Assembly: GCA_016873575.1 (NCBI GenBank)
Contig: VGWY01000011.1
Span: forward strand, 1 to 23,170
Length of the DNA stretch: 23,170 nucleotides
Origin: Nitrospira sp.
GTDB lineage: Bacteria; Nitrospirota; Thermodesulfovibrionia; Thermodesulfovibrionales; SM23-35
Direction: 5' to 3'
Program-made: the position numbers and the translations under genes
Part shown: positions 6,043-13,574 of the stretch, one piece after another
Layout of the letters: each line of letters starts with the position of its first letter
How positions within the stretch are numbered: position 1 is the first letter of the stretch
The notes under the pieces: generated by a model
What the model was told of the DNA's origin: nothing
The model's input: only the letters and a program-made list of their open reading frames with translations
The model's database searches: none

Positions 6043-7422
6043 ATGAGGATCGTTATTGTTGGTGGAGGCATTTCGGGTCTCTCCTTAGCTTATTTCCTCC
6101 TTGAGAGAAGACCTTCTTTAGACATTATTGTCCTTGAGTCTGAAAAGCGGCCAGGCGGAAAGATATGGACCGATAAAGTTGATGGTTTTCTCTGTGAAGG
6201 TGGTGTGAATGGTTTCCTGGATAACAGACCGAGGACACTCGAACTCGTTGCCAAGCTTGCGCTTACCCCTTTAAGGAGCAATGATGCGGCAAGAAAGAGA
6301 TATATCTTTTCTGAAGGAAAACTTCATCTCTTGCCTGAATCACCCGTTGCATTCTTCTCTTCGAATCTCCTGAGCCTCTGCGGCCGATTCAGGATTCTCT
6401 ATGAAATCTTTGCACCGAAGGGTAGAAAAGACGATGAAACCCTTGCTGAATTTGCAAGGCGGAGACTTGGGAAAGAGGCATATGAGAAGTTGATAGATCC
6501 GATGGCTTCGGGCATCTATGCAGGAGACCCTGAGACAATGAGCCTTAAGAGTTGCTTCCCGAGGATACATGAACTTGAACAAAAATATGGCAGCCTTATA
6601 AAGGCAATGATAAAACTCCAAAGAGAAAGAAAACTCAGAACTCAGAACTCAGAACTCAGAACTAAAGATAAGGTGGGGCCTGGACCTGGCGGAGTTCTCA
6701 CCTCATTTTATGATGGCATGGAGGTCATGATCAATGGTCTCAAAGATCGCCTTGGAGAAAGGTTAAAGACAGGGAGCAGAGTAGTATCAATTGACAAAAA
6801 AGGTGGCAGTTATATTTTATATCTTTCCGATAATTCAATCTTTGAAACAGATGCAGTCGTTATCGCAGCACCTGCACATGCTGCATCTGAGATGATGCAC
6901 AATTTGAACAAAGATATTTCTCTCATTCTGAAAGGTATTTTTTATCCTGCAATTTCCGTTGCATGTTTGGGGTACAAGAAGGGGAAAATACAACAACCTG
7001 ATGGATTTGGTTTCCTTGTGCCAAAAAGGGAAGGGAGAAAAATACTCGGCACGCTTTGGGATTCAAATATTTTTCCGAACAGGGCTCCGGAGGGTTATGT
7101 GCTTTTCCGCAGCATGCTTGGAGGCGCGAGGGCATCAGAAATTGCAATGCAGGAAGAAGGCAGACTGATACAAGTTGTTATGGATGAACTGAAAGGTATC
7201 ATGGATATAAAAACGCAGCCTGATTTTGTTAAGATTTACAGGCATGAGAAGGGAATACCGCAGTATCCTGTTGGCCACGTGAAAAGGCTAAAAGACATGG
7301 ATCAAATAGTGAACAGATATAGATGGCTCTATCTAACAGGGAACTCTTATCGTGGGATAGGCGTGAATGACTGTATAGAGAATTCGTATAAGCTTGCAGA
7401 AAGAATTACTGAAGGGATATAA
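6043..7422 (+). CDS. hemY: HemY/CgoX-type porphyrinogen oxidase (FAD)
   Basis: An FAD-dependent oxidase of 459 residues that takes six electrons from proto- or coproporphyrinogen. The N-terminus VIVGGGISGLSLAYFL is a Rossmann dinucleotide-binding motif, followed by the ribose-binding acidic residue in VLESEKRPGGKIWT. ASGIYAGDPETMSLKSCFP and the C-terminal YLTGNSYRGIGVNDCIENSY are typical of the HemY family. Residues about 197-213 (RTQNSELRTQNSELRTK) come from four in-frame 7-bp repeats and are probably an insertion in a loop. The start codon has no Shine-Dalgarno sequence: the space is occupied by the repeat element ending at 6026. Whether the substrate is protoporphyrinogen or coproporphyrinogen cannot be told from sequence alone; the gene is often labelled hemG in annotations. 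Confidence 0.93.
   Translation: MRIVIVGGGISGLSLAYFLLERRPSLDIIVLESEKRPGGKIWTDKVDGFLCEGGVNGFLDNRPRTLELVAKLALTPLRSNDAARKRYIFSEGKLHLLPESPVAFFSSNLLSLCGRFRILYEIFAPKGRKDDETLAEFARRRLGKEAYEKLIDPMASGIYAGDPETMSLKSCFPRIHELEQKYGSLIKAMIKLQRERKLRTQNSELRTKDKVGPGPGGVLTSFYDGMEVMINGLKDRLGERLKTGSRVVSIDKKGGSYILYLSDNSIFETDAVVIAAPAHAASEMMHNLNKDISLILKGIFYPAISVACLGYKKGKIQQPDGFGFLVPKREGRKILGTLWDSNIFPNRAPEGYVLFRSMLGGARASEIAMQEEGRLIQVVMDELKGIMDIKTQPDFVKIYRHEKGIPQYPVGHVKRLKDMDQIVNRYRWLYLTGNSYRGIGVNDCIENSYKLAERITEGI
6632..6663 (+). repeat. AACTCAG heptamer tract inside hemY
   Basis: Four full AACTCAG units and a partial fifth (AACT) are read through in frame in hemY. The unit is the same ACTCNNN type as in hemH inserts 1 and 3, but here without a neighbouring palindrome. 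Confidence 0.85.
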
Positions 7423-7456
7423 TGACAACATTTTTAAACCTAAGTTACACATGGTT

Positions 7457-7523
7457 GTAGCCGCAACCTTTAGGTTGCGTGGATTCATTATTATTTAAAA
7501 CGCAGGCTAAAGCCTGCGGCTAC
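7457..7523. repeat. GTAGCCGCA-family palindromic repeat
   Basis: The copy opens with GTAGCCGCAACC and closes with GCCTGCGGCTAC; within each half there is a further small palindrome (AACCTTTAGGTT and GCAGGCTAAAGCCTGC). It is related to the inner repeat at 27-101. It lies between hemY and the DUF465-type gene and may end or slow the heme transcript. Confidence 0.8.
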
Positions 7524-7538
7524 AAACTGTTAAAAATA

Positions 7539-7560
7539 TTTTCTCTGTGCCCTCTGTGGC
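7539..7560. repeat. Single arm of the CCACAGAG repeat
   Basis: TTCTCTGTGCCCTCTGTGGC is one arm of the element seen as inverted pairs at 12047-12134 and 15972-16137. Here no partner arm is found nearby, so it looks like a remnant. Confidence 0.6.
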
Positions 7561-7601
7561 TAATTTTTAAAGAAATAATAAAACCAAAACAGGAGGTGAC
7601 C

Positions 7602-7829
7602 TTGAAAGAACACGAGATTGTTGAGCTTTTAAAAAAGGAAAATGAGGAGTTCAAAAGGCTGACAGAAGAACACCAAAATCTCGAGACGCTTCTTGCAGAG
7701 ATTGACAGCAAACGTTATCTTACCTCTGATGAAGAGATAGAAAGGAAAAGGATACAGAAGCAGAAACTCATCAGGAAGGACAGAATGGCAGAACTCATAA
7801 GAGCATATAAGAAGATCCATTCAAATTAG
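7602..7829 (+). CDS. Small DUF465/YdcH-like coiled-coil protein
   Basis: A 75-residue charged helical protein with the look of the YdcH/DUF465 family: HEIVELLKKENEEFKRLTEEHQNL, then a second helix ending MAELIRAYKK. Function is unknown for the family; the protein is likely cytosolic and alpha-helical. The start is TTG 7602, because AGGAGGTGA at 7591-7599 is a near-perfect ribosome-binding site at correct spacing; a longer in-frame reading from 7479 would run through the repeat DNA and lacks a site. It ends 16 nt before ilvD and is probably co-transcribed with it. The link to branched-chain amino-acid synthesis is positional only. Confidence 0.8.
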   Translation: MKEHEIVELLKKENEEFKRLTEEHQNLETLLAEIDSKRYLTSDEEIERKRIQKQKLIRKDRMAELIRAYKKIHSN

Positions 7830-7845
7830 GGAAAGGCAATCAACC

Positions 7846-9498
7846 ATGAGGAGCAAAATTATTAAAAAGGGTCTGGAGAGGGTTCCACACCGGGCACTTC
7901 TTTATGCCACAGGGATGCCCAAGACAGAGATGGATAAGCCTTTTATTGGTGTAGCAACAAGTTTTACCGATATCATCCCTGGCCATATTGGTATGCGCGA
8001 TCTCGAACGGTTCATAGAAAAGGGCGTACATACAGGTGGAGGATACCCTTTCTTTTTCGGGATTCCAGGTATATGTGATGGGATAGCAATGGGACATAAG
8101 GGGATGCACTATTCTCTTCCTTCAAGGGAACTCATTGCTGATATAGTTGAGGCAATTCCAGAAGCTCATCAATTTGATGGTCTTGTACTCCTTACAAATT
8201 GTGACAAGATTACCCCCGGGATGCTTATGGCTGCAGCAAGGATAAATATCCCGTCAATAGTTGTTACAGCAGGCCCTATGCTATCAGGCCATCTCAAAGG
8301 GAAAAGGCTCTCCCTTGTTAATGATACCTTTGAGGCAGTCGGGAAATACAAAAAAGGTTTAATAAATGATGAAGAGCTTGAAGACCTTGAGATATGTGCC
8401 TGTCCAGGTGCTGGTTCGTGCCAGGGTATGTATACCGCAAACACAATGGCATGTATAACAGAGGCACTTGGAATGAGCGTTGTTGGTTGTGCAACCGCAC
8501 TTGCTGTATCATCGAAAAAGAGAAGGATGGCATTTGAAAGCGGCAGGAAGATTGTTGAACTGATAAAAAAGGATATAACACCGAGGAAGATCATGACGAG
8601 AAAGGCATTCGAGAATGCTATCATGGTTGACCTTGCACTCGGAGGGTCAACGAATACTGTCCTTCATATTCCAGCAATAGCTCATGATGCAGGAGTTGAT
8701 CTTCCACTGGAGACATTCGATGAATTGAGCAGAAAAACACCACACATCTGCGATATGCTTCCAGGAGGAAGGAACTATCTTGAAGACCTCGATTACGCAG
8801 GAGGGATACCGGGGGTTCTGAAGAGGCTTGGATCAAGGATTCATGATACGATGACGGTGAGTGGTAAAAGTATTCATTCGATAGCAGATTCGGCGGAGAT
8901 TACAGATGAGGATGTTATAAGGCCACTTACCAGGGCATATCATAAAGAGGGTGGGATTGCCATACTCCGTGGGAATCTTGCACCAGAAGGTGCTGTTGTC
9001 AAACAGTCTGCTGTGAGCCCAAAGATGATGAGTTTTAAGGGTATAGTTAAAGTCTTTAACTCGGAAGAAGAGGGGATGAAGGCAATCCTTGACGGCAAGA
9101 TTAAAGAAGGTGATGTCGTGGTTATTCGATATGAGGGGCCAAAAGGAGGCCCGGGGATGAGGGAGATGTTATCTCCAACAGCAGCGATTGCCGGGATGGG
9201 GCTGAGTGAATCTGTCGCATTAATTACTGATGGAAGGTTCTCGGGAGGCACAAGGGGGCCATGCATAGGCCATATATCTCCTGAAGCAATGGAAGGCGGG
9301 CCTTTAGCAATCATTCAGGATGGTGACAGAATACGGATAGATATACCGAAAAGGAGAATTGATCTGCTGCTTTCAGATAAAGAGATTCAAGAGAGATTGA
9401 AGAAATGGAAGGCACCTAAACCGAAGATAACAAAAGGGTATCTTTCGCGGTATGCACAGATGGTGAGCTCTGCAGGCAAAGGTGCAATCATGCTATAA
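7846..9498 (+). CDS. ilvD: Dihydroxy-acid dehydratase IlvD
   Basis: IlvD dehydrates 2,3-dihydroxy-isovalerate and -methylvalerate to the 2-oxo acids, the step shared by valine, isoleucine and leucine synthesis. The 550-residue length is normal. Fe-S and metal regions visible are TNCDKITPGM (C119), CPGAGSCQGMYTANTM (C192), the Mg-binding DGIAMGHKGM, and C-terminal GRFSGGTRGPCIGHISPEA. At the place where the [2Fe-2S] enzymes have a cysteine, this protein reads IIPGHIGMRDL, like the oxygen-sensitive E. coli type, so an [4Fe-4S] cluster is likely (inference). The ATG is at 7846, shortly after the DUF465-type gene. A 177-nt gap with a repeat separates it from ilvB. Confidence 0.96.
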   Translation: MRSKIIKKGLERVPHRALLYATGMPKTEMDKPFIGVATSFTDIIPGHIGMRDLERFIEKGVHTGGGYPFFFGIPGICDGIAMGHKGMHYSLPSRELIADIVEAIPEAHQFDGLVLLTNCDKITPGMLMAAARINIPSIVVTAGPMLSGHLKGKRLSLVNDTFEAVGKYKKGLINDEELEDLEICACPGAGSCQGMYTANTMACITEALGMSVVGCATALAVSSKKRRMAFESGRKIVELIKKDITPRKIMTRKAFENAIMVDLALGGSTNTVLHIPAIAHDAGVDLPLETFDELSRKTPHICDMLPGGRNYLEDLDYAGGIPGVLKRLGSRIHDTMTVSGKSIHSIADSAEITDEDVIRPLTRAYHKEGGIAILRGNLAPEGAVVKQSAVSPKMMSFKGIVKVFNSEEEGMKAILDGKIKEGDVVVIRYEGPKGGPGMREMLSPTAAIAGMGLSESVALITDGRFSGGTRGPCIGHISPEAMEGGPLAIIQDGDRIRIDIPKRRIDLLLSDKEIQERLKKWKAPKPKITKGYLSRYAQMVSSAGKGAIML

Positions 9499-9563
9499 TG
9501 AAGAATAAGTTATCACGTCGACTCATAGAAAAAATAAAAATCGTCTTGTAATGAGCATTAAAC

Positions 9564-9624
9564 GTCATTCCCGCTTGTCGGGAATCTTTCTTAAAGAGAA
9601 GGATTCTGGACAAGCCAGAATGAC
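9564..9624. repeat. GTCATTCCCG-family repeat before ilvB
   Basis: The element begins GTCATTCCCGCTTGTCGGG and ends CCAGAATGAC, so its ends are inverted. Inside are two hairpins: ATTCCCG / CGGGAAT followed by CTTTCTT, and ATTCTGG / CCAGAAT. A close copy lies at 14364-14454 and a divergent one at 325-501. The first hairpin plus U-rich tail resembles a weak terminator. Confidence 0.8.
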
Positions 9625-9675
9625 ATGAAAGAGTAAAGGTTTTTTACAGGTGAACTAAAGGGGTTAAAACGATTT

Positions 9676-11409
9676 ATGAAGATAACAGGAGCTGAAATTT
9701 TTGTTGAATCTCTTAAGAAAGAGGGTGTAAAGCATATCTTCGGTTATCCCGGTGGTGTCGTCCTTGGTATCTTTGACTTTCTCTATGACAACAAGGATGT
9801 CCAGCTTATCCTTACACGGCATGAGCAGGGGGCAGTTCATGCAGCAGATGGCTATGCAAGGTCAACAGGGAAACCAGGTGTAGTGCTTGTTACCTCAGGC
9901 CCGGGAGCTACCAACACTGTAACAGGCATTGCAACTGCCTCGATGGATTCCATTCCGATCGTTGTATTTTCCGGACAGGTGCCGACATTGCTCATAGGCA
10001 ATGATGCATTTCAGGAGGCTGATATTGTTGGAATCTCGAGGCCATGTACAAAATACAATTTTCTTGTAAAAAATGTAGAAGATTTATCTAGGATCGTTAG
10101 AGAAGCATTTTATATTGCTACGTCGGGCAGACCTGGTCCTGTTCTGATAGACCTGCCAAAGGATGTAACAGCAGGAAAGGCAGAGTTCACATGGCCAGAG
10201 GTGAATATCAGGAGCTATAACCCGACATATGAAGGCAACAAATGGATGATAACCCAGGCAGCAAATCTCATTGCAAAGTCAAAGAGGGCAGTTATCGTTG
10301 CCGGAGGCGGAGTAATACTGTCTGGCGGGGCAAGGGAACTGAGAGAACTTGCAGAATTTACCGATATCCCTGTAACAATGACCTTGATGGGACTTGGATC
10401 TTTTCCTGGAACCCACGAACTTTCTCTTAGTATGCCTGGAATGCATGGTTCTTATTATGCAAATAAGGCCATACAGGAGTCTGACCTGCTGATTGCAATA
10501 GGTATGCGGTTTGATGACAGGGTTACTGGTAAGATAGATGCCTTTGCACCCCATGCAAAGATAATCCATGTAGATATTGACCCGACTTCGATAAGGAAAA
10601 ATGTACGTGTAGATATCCCTATCGTTGGGGATGTAAAAAGGGTTCTCACTGTCTTAAACAAGGTTTTAAAAGAAGATATGAAAGAACAATGGGCTGAGGT
10701 CCGCAATGCCTGGCTGAGGCAGATAGATGCATGGAAAAAGGAAAGGCCCTTAACATATACATATAGCAATGAGATTATAAAACCCCAGTTTGTTGTTGAA
10801 AAGATTTATGAACTCACCAAGGGAGATGCAATAATCTCAACCGAGGTTGGCCAGAACCAGATGTGGACAGCCCAGTTCTATAAATTCGATAAACCGAGGA
10901 CACTTTTGACATCTGGAGGACTAGGTACTATGGGGTATGGTTTCCCTGCTGCTATCGGCGCACAGCTTGCACATCCGAATAAGCTTGTGATTGATATAGC
11001 AGGAGATGGAAGCATTCAGATGAATATTCAGGAACTCGCAACGGCTGTTATCAATAAGCTGCCTGTGAAAGTTGCAATACTCAATAACCGGTACCTGGGC
11101 ATGGTGAGGCAATGGCAGGAATTATTCTTCAGTGAACGGTACTCTCATACAAAGCTTGATGAGAGTGTCCCTGATTTTGTTAAGATAGCAGAGGCATATG
11201 GCGCTGTTGGACTAAGGGCGACAAAACCGAATGAGGTTGAGCCTGTCTTACGGGAAGCATTCAGGATAAAGAGGACTGTTTTCATGGACTTTGTCGTTGA
11301 CTGGAAGGAAAAGGTATTTCCCATGGTGCCTGCTGGTGCACCAATAGATCATATGTTATTTGAAGAACAGAAAGAGAAAACAGAAAAGAAACTGAAGGCG
11401 GTGAAATGA
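9676..11409 (+). CDS. ilvB: Acetolactate synthase large (catalytic) subunit
   Basis: The ThDP-dependent catalytic subunit joins two pyruvates, or pyruvate and 2-oxobutyrate, in the first committed step of valine/isoleucine synthesis. It has 577 residues, a normal length. The catalytic Glu that activates ThDP is E50 in RHEQGAVHAADGYAR; SGPGATNTVTGIATASMDSIP is the conserved pyrimidine-domain segment; the ThDP/Mg2+ motif GDGSIQMN...NN is present in the C-terminal domain. The start at 9676 follows AAAGGGGTT. The stop overlaps the ilvN start (ATGA), so the two subunits are translationally coupled, as expected for a holoenzyme made in fixed proportion. Confidence 0.96.
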   Translation: MKITGAEIFVESLKKEGVKHIFGYPGGVVLGIFDFLYDNKDVQLILTRHEQGAVHAADGYARSTGKPGVVLVTSGPGATNTVTGIATASMDSIPIVVFSGQVPTLLIGNDAFQEADIVGISRPCTKYNFLVKNVEDLSRIVREAFYIATSGRPGPVLIDLPKDVTAGKAEFTWPEVNIRSYNPTYEGNKWMITQAANLIAKSKRAVIVAGGGVILSGGARELRELAEFTDIPVTMTLMGLGSFPGTHELSLSMPGMHGSYYANKAIQESDLLIAIGMRFDDRVTGKIDAFAPHAKIIHVDIDPTSIRKNVRVDIPIVGDVKRVLTVLNKVLKEDMKEQWAEVRNAWLRQIDAWKKERPLTYTYSNEIIKPQFVVEKIYELTKGDAIISTEVGQNQMWTAQFYKFDKPRTLLTSGGLGTMGYGFPAAIGAQLAHPNKLVIDIAGDGSIQMNIQELATAVINKLPVKVAILNNRYLGMVRQWQELFFSERYSHTKLDESVPDFVKIAEAYGAVGLRATKPNEVEPVLREAFRIKRTVFMDFVVDWKEKVFPMVPAGAPIDHMLFEEQKEKTEKKLKAVK

Positions 11410-11894
11410 GGCATACAATCTCACTACTCGTTGAAAATAAATTCGGGGTACTCTCAAGGATTGCCGGACTTTTTAGTGGCAGGGGGTATAACATTGAGAG
11501 TCTTTCTGTTGGGGAAACGATAGATCCGCAGATATCGGTCATGACGATCGTTACCACCGGTGATGATCAGATAATCGAACAGATAAATAAGCAGCTCAAC
11601 AAGCTCATAGATGTTATAAAGGTAATAGATATGACTGAGCTTGATCATGTTGAGCGTGAGATGGTTTTGATAAAGGTTGCACCAAAACAGGAAGACAAGG
11701 CAGAGGTCCTCAGGCTCGCGGAGATATTCAGGGGAAGGATTGTAGATTCGAGTCAGAGGACATATACAATAGAAGTTACTGGTGATGAAAAGAAGATAGA
11801 GGCAATTGTTGAACTCCTCAAACCAATGGGCATCAAGGAATTTGTCAGAACCGGTAAGATCGCTATTGCCCGCGAGGGAGTGAAAAAAGGATAG
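11406..11894 (+). CDS. ilvN: Acetolactate synthase small regulatory subunit
   Basis: This 162-residue subunit stimulates the large subunit and confers feedback inhibition by valine. The N-terminal ACT domain is clear (HTISLLVENKFGVLSRIAGLFSGRGYNIESL), and the C-terminal ALS_ss_C-type domain follows (MVLIKV to IAIARE). Length and domain order match the IlvH/IlvN long form. It overlaps ilvB by 4 nt and is followed 4 nt after the stop by a strong hairpin, marking the end of the operon. The symbol ilvH would be equally valid. Confidence 0.96.
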   Translation: MRHTISLLVENKFGVLSRIAGLFSGRGYNIESLSVGETIDPQISVMTIVTTGDDQIIEQINKQLNKLIDVIKVIDMTELDHVEREMVLIKVAPKQEDKAEVLRLAEIFRGRIVDSSQRTYTIEVTGDEKKIEAIVELLKPMGIKEFVRTGKIAIAREGVKKG

Positions 11895-11898
11895 GGGA

Positions 11899-11919
11899 GG
11901 GCGCCATAGCATGGCGCCC
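11899..11919. terminator. Hairpin shared by ilvN and the convergent small gene
   Basis: GGGCGCCAT (11899-11907) and ATGGCGCCC (11911-11919) form a perfect 9-bp stem with a 3-nt loop. It begins 5 bases past the ilvN stop codon and lies 5 bases past the stop of the convergent minus-strand small gene. On the minus strand a T6 run follows about 10 nt later; on the plus strand the tail is only mildly U-rich. A bidirectional terminator is the best reading. Confidence 0.7.
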
Positions 11920-11924
11920 CTGAT

Positions 11925-12008
11925 TTACTTCTTCGTCTTCTTTGCTGTCTGTTTTTTGGAAGTCTCTTTCGCTGTCCCGCATGGTTCACCTTTTGGTTTA
12001 CAAGACAT
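11925..12008 (-). CDS. 27-residue lysine-rich small protein with two cysteines
   Basis: A complete tiny gene: AGGAGG (12017-12022 on the minus strand) stands 8 nt before an ATG, which opens a frame starting MSCKPKGEPCG and ending in an alternating Lys/Thr tail TAKKTKK. It stops just before the strong shared hairpin. Ribosome-binding site, start, stop and terminator are all in place, which argues for a real gene. The function is not known; two cysteines in the first ten residues could bind a metal or Fe-S, and the basic tail could bind nucleic acid, but both are guesses. Confidence 0.55.
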   Translation of the reverse strand: MSCKPKGEPCGTAKETSKKQTAKKTKK

Positions 12009-12035
12009 AGTCTCTCCCTCCTTTTTTAATAGTAT

Positions 12036-12171
12036 TGTCAAAACTTAACCACAGAGAACACAGAGAAAATATTACATATCAAAAGGAAATTCTTTTTTGA
12101 GAACACAGAGAAAAACTCTGTGCCCTCTGTGGTTTCATATTTTCTCCTCTTTTTTCATGAAACTTTTGACA
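12036..12171. repeat. CCACAGAG inverted-pair element with TGTCAAAA ends
   Basis: The arms AACCACAGAGAACACAGAGA (12047-12066) and CTCTGTGCCCTCTGTGGT (12116-12133) are inverted; outside them TGTCAAAA (12036-12043) and TTTTGACA (12164-12171) form outer terminal inverted repeats. It is the same family as 15972-16137. No coding potential is seen. Confidence 0.7.
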
Positions 12172-12279
12172 TTACCTTTTTTTAATGAATGCCTGTGAAA
12201 TTATCCTTTAAAATCAATTGCCTCCAGATGTGACTTCTGTGGACTGCCCGTTTTCTATGAAAAAAGTGCGGAAGTTGGG

Positions 12280-12621
12280 TTAGAGCCCTAAAGCCTCGAT
12301 AACCCTTTTCTTCTGCCGTTCTATTACGTGCTGTCCATGTTCGAGATTCTTGATAATCTCCTTTTTCGCATCGTCAGACAGATCTCTGCCTTGTTCAACG
12401 ATGTCTGTTATCTTATCCTTAACATCACTGGCAAAATCATTGATACTCTCAATGGCGTCTTCAACTAAATGCACTGTTTCTTTTTTAATGCGCCGTGCTG
12501 TCCTGGAAATATCCTTTCTTGTTTCCCGGCCTGATTTCGGTGCATATAGAAGTGCAATAAGGCCACCAATCGCACCACCTACTAAAAAAGCTGCTGCAAT
12601 TTTTTTATACTCGTCATCCAT
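12280..12621 (-). CDS. YtxH-domain protein
   Basis: A 113-residue protein with the YtxH pattern: an N-terminal glycine-rich membrane helix (AAAFLVGGAIGGLIALLYAPKSG) followed directly by the hallmark APKSGRETR and a long charged amphipathic helix (DISRTARRIKKETVHLVEDAIESINDF in part). The family is membrane-anchored with no well-defined biochemical role; some members are stress induced. The start is ATG 12621, because AAGGAGA lies 5 nt upstream; an in-frame start 13 codons earlier lacks a site. It follows the diguanylate cyclase gene on the same strand by 99 nt. Confidence 0.85.
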   Translation of the reverse strand: MDDEYKKIAAAFLVGGAIGGLIALLYAPKSGRETRKDISRTARRIKKETVHLVEDAIESINDFASDVKDKITDIVEQGRDLSDDAKKEIIKNLEHGQHVIERQKKRVIEALGL

Positions 12622-12720
12622 AGTGTTCTCCTTTCTTGATACATTGTATTGTCTTTTCAACTTTAGCAGGTTTCAGGGACAGAGTCAACTTTTCCCTCCC
12701 CTTTTGTTACTTGAGCAAAG

Positions 12721-13449
12721 CTAATTCATTGTTCGTTTCTGTTCACCCATGGTAGCGCTTGCCTGGGCAAAGAGGTCCTCAATAGAACAAGGGGTTTCAG
12801 GGTCATATCGTGCGAAACCAATACTTAAGGAAAGCGTATAATGGCGAGAACCTTTGATATTAAAGCTTTTGAGACTTTCCTTTAAGCGGGTTGCAAGTAG
12901 CTGTGTAATGCCGTTCGATGGTTTTGTCGCAAGAACTGCAAAATCATCTCCGCCAATGCGTGCTATGATGTCTGATTTACGAAACGTCCATCTCAAAATA
13001 TTTGCTATATCAATTAATGCCCAATCTCCTTCATTGTGCCCTAACGTATCATTAATCTGCTGTAAATTATCTATGTCGACAAAAAGCAGTAATAACCATT
13101 CCTTTGTCCTATTCGCAATCTTAAATTGCTGTTCTACAAGAGAAAAGAATCCTCTACGGTTGTGTAGTCCGGTAAGTTCATCAAAAAGTGAAAGGCTACG
13201 GTATTTTTCTTCAGATTCCTTAATTTTTTCAAAGAGCTTTGCCCTTTCATTCACAAGAAACCCTATGACTGAGTAGATGATCGGGAAGAGGATCACCATG
13301 ATATAGAAGGCAGAGTTTTCAAAGCTATACGGTGGTTTGAAAATATGGATAATCATACGCTCCTGATATTCAGCATAATCATAAGCCAGCCAGGCTGCAA
13401 AAAGTAGCCATCCACATAGGGTTATGACAATGGCAAGTTTTGATTGCAT
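12721..13449 (-). CDS. Membrane-bound diguanylate cyclase (GGDEF domain)
   Basis: This 242-residue protein has two predicted membrane helices (about residues 5-24 and 46-66) separated by a short loop of about 20 residues, a coiled linker, then a GGDEF domain starting at DELTGLHNRRGF (90-101). The active-site motif is GGDDF (166-170), an accepted active variant. RKSD at 157-160, five residues before it, is a canonical RxxD inhibitory site, so c-di-GMP feedback inhibition is expected. The loop between the helices is too short for a folded sensor domain, so the input signal is unclear. An AAAGG site lies upstream of the ATG. Confidence 0.92.
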   Translation of the reverse strand: MQSKLAIVITLCGWLLFAAWLAYDYAEYQERMIIHIFKPPYSFENSAFYIMVILFPIIYSVIGFLVNERAKLFEKIKESEEKYRSLSLFDELTGLHNRRGFFSLVEQQFKIANRTKEWLLLLFVDIDNLQQINDTLGHNEGDWALIDIANILRWTFRKSDIIARIGGDDFAVLATKPSNGITQLLATRLKESLKSFNIKGSRHYTLSLSIGFARYDPETPCSIEDLFAQASATMGEQKRTMN

Positions 13450-13523
13450 TGGTTTTACCTTTAATCAACTCTATAGTACATTTTCAAATCATGAAAAAAA
13501 AGATAAAAATAAAAAGTGAGCTT

Positions 13524-13574
13524 AAATCAAGCAGAATGCTGACATTTACACCATCAGGTAATTCTGCTTGATTT
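13524..13574 (-). terminator. Hairpin at the 3' end of the membrane protein gene
   Basis: A perfect 14-bp inverted repeat (13524-13537 with 13561-13574) overlaps the last seven codons of the minus-strand membrane protein gene. In the minus direction the second arm is followed by a T-rich stretch including TTTTTATTTTT. This fits a factor-independent terminator, though the 23-nt loop is long. Confidence 0.5.

Noticed and set aside
7423..7600. Longer start at 7479 for the DUF465-type gene
   Set aside because: The added residues would be translated from the repeat at 7457-7523, while a near-perfect ribosome-binding site precedes TTG 7602.
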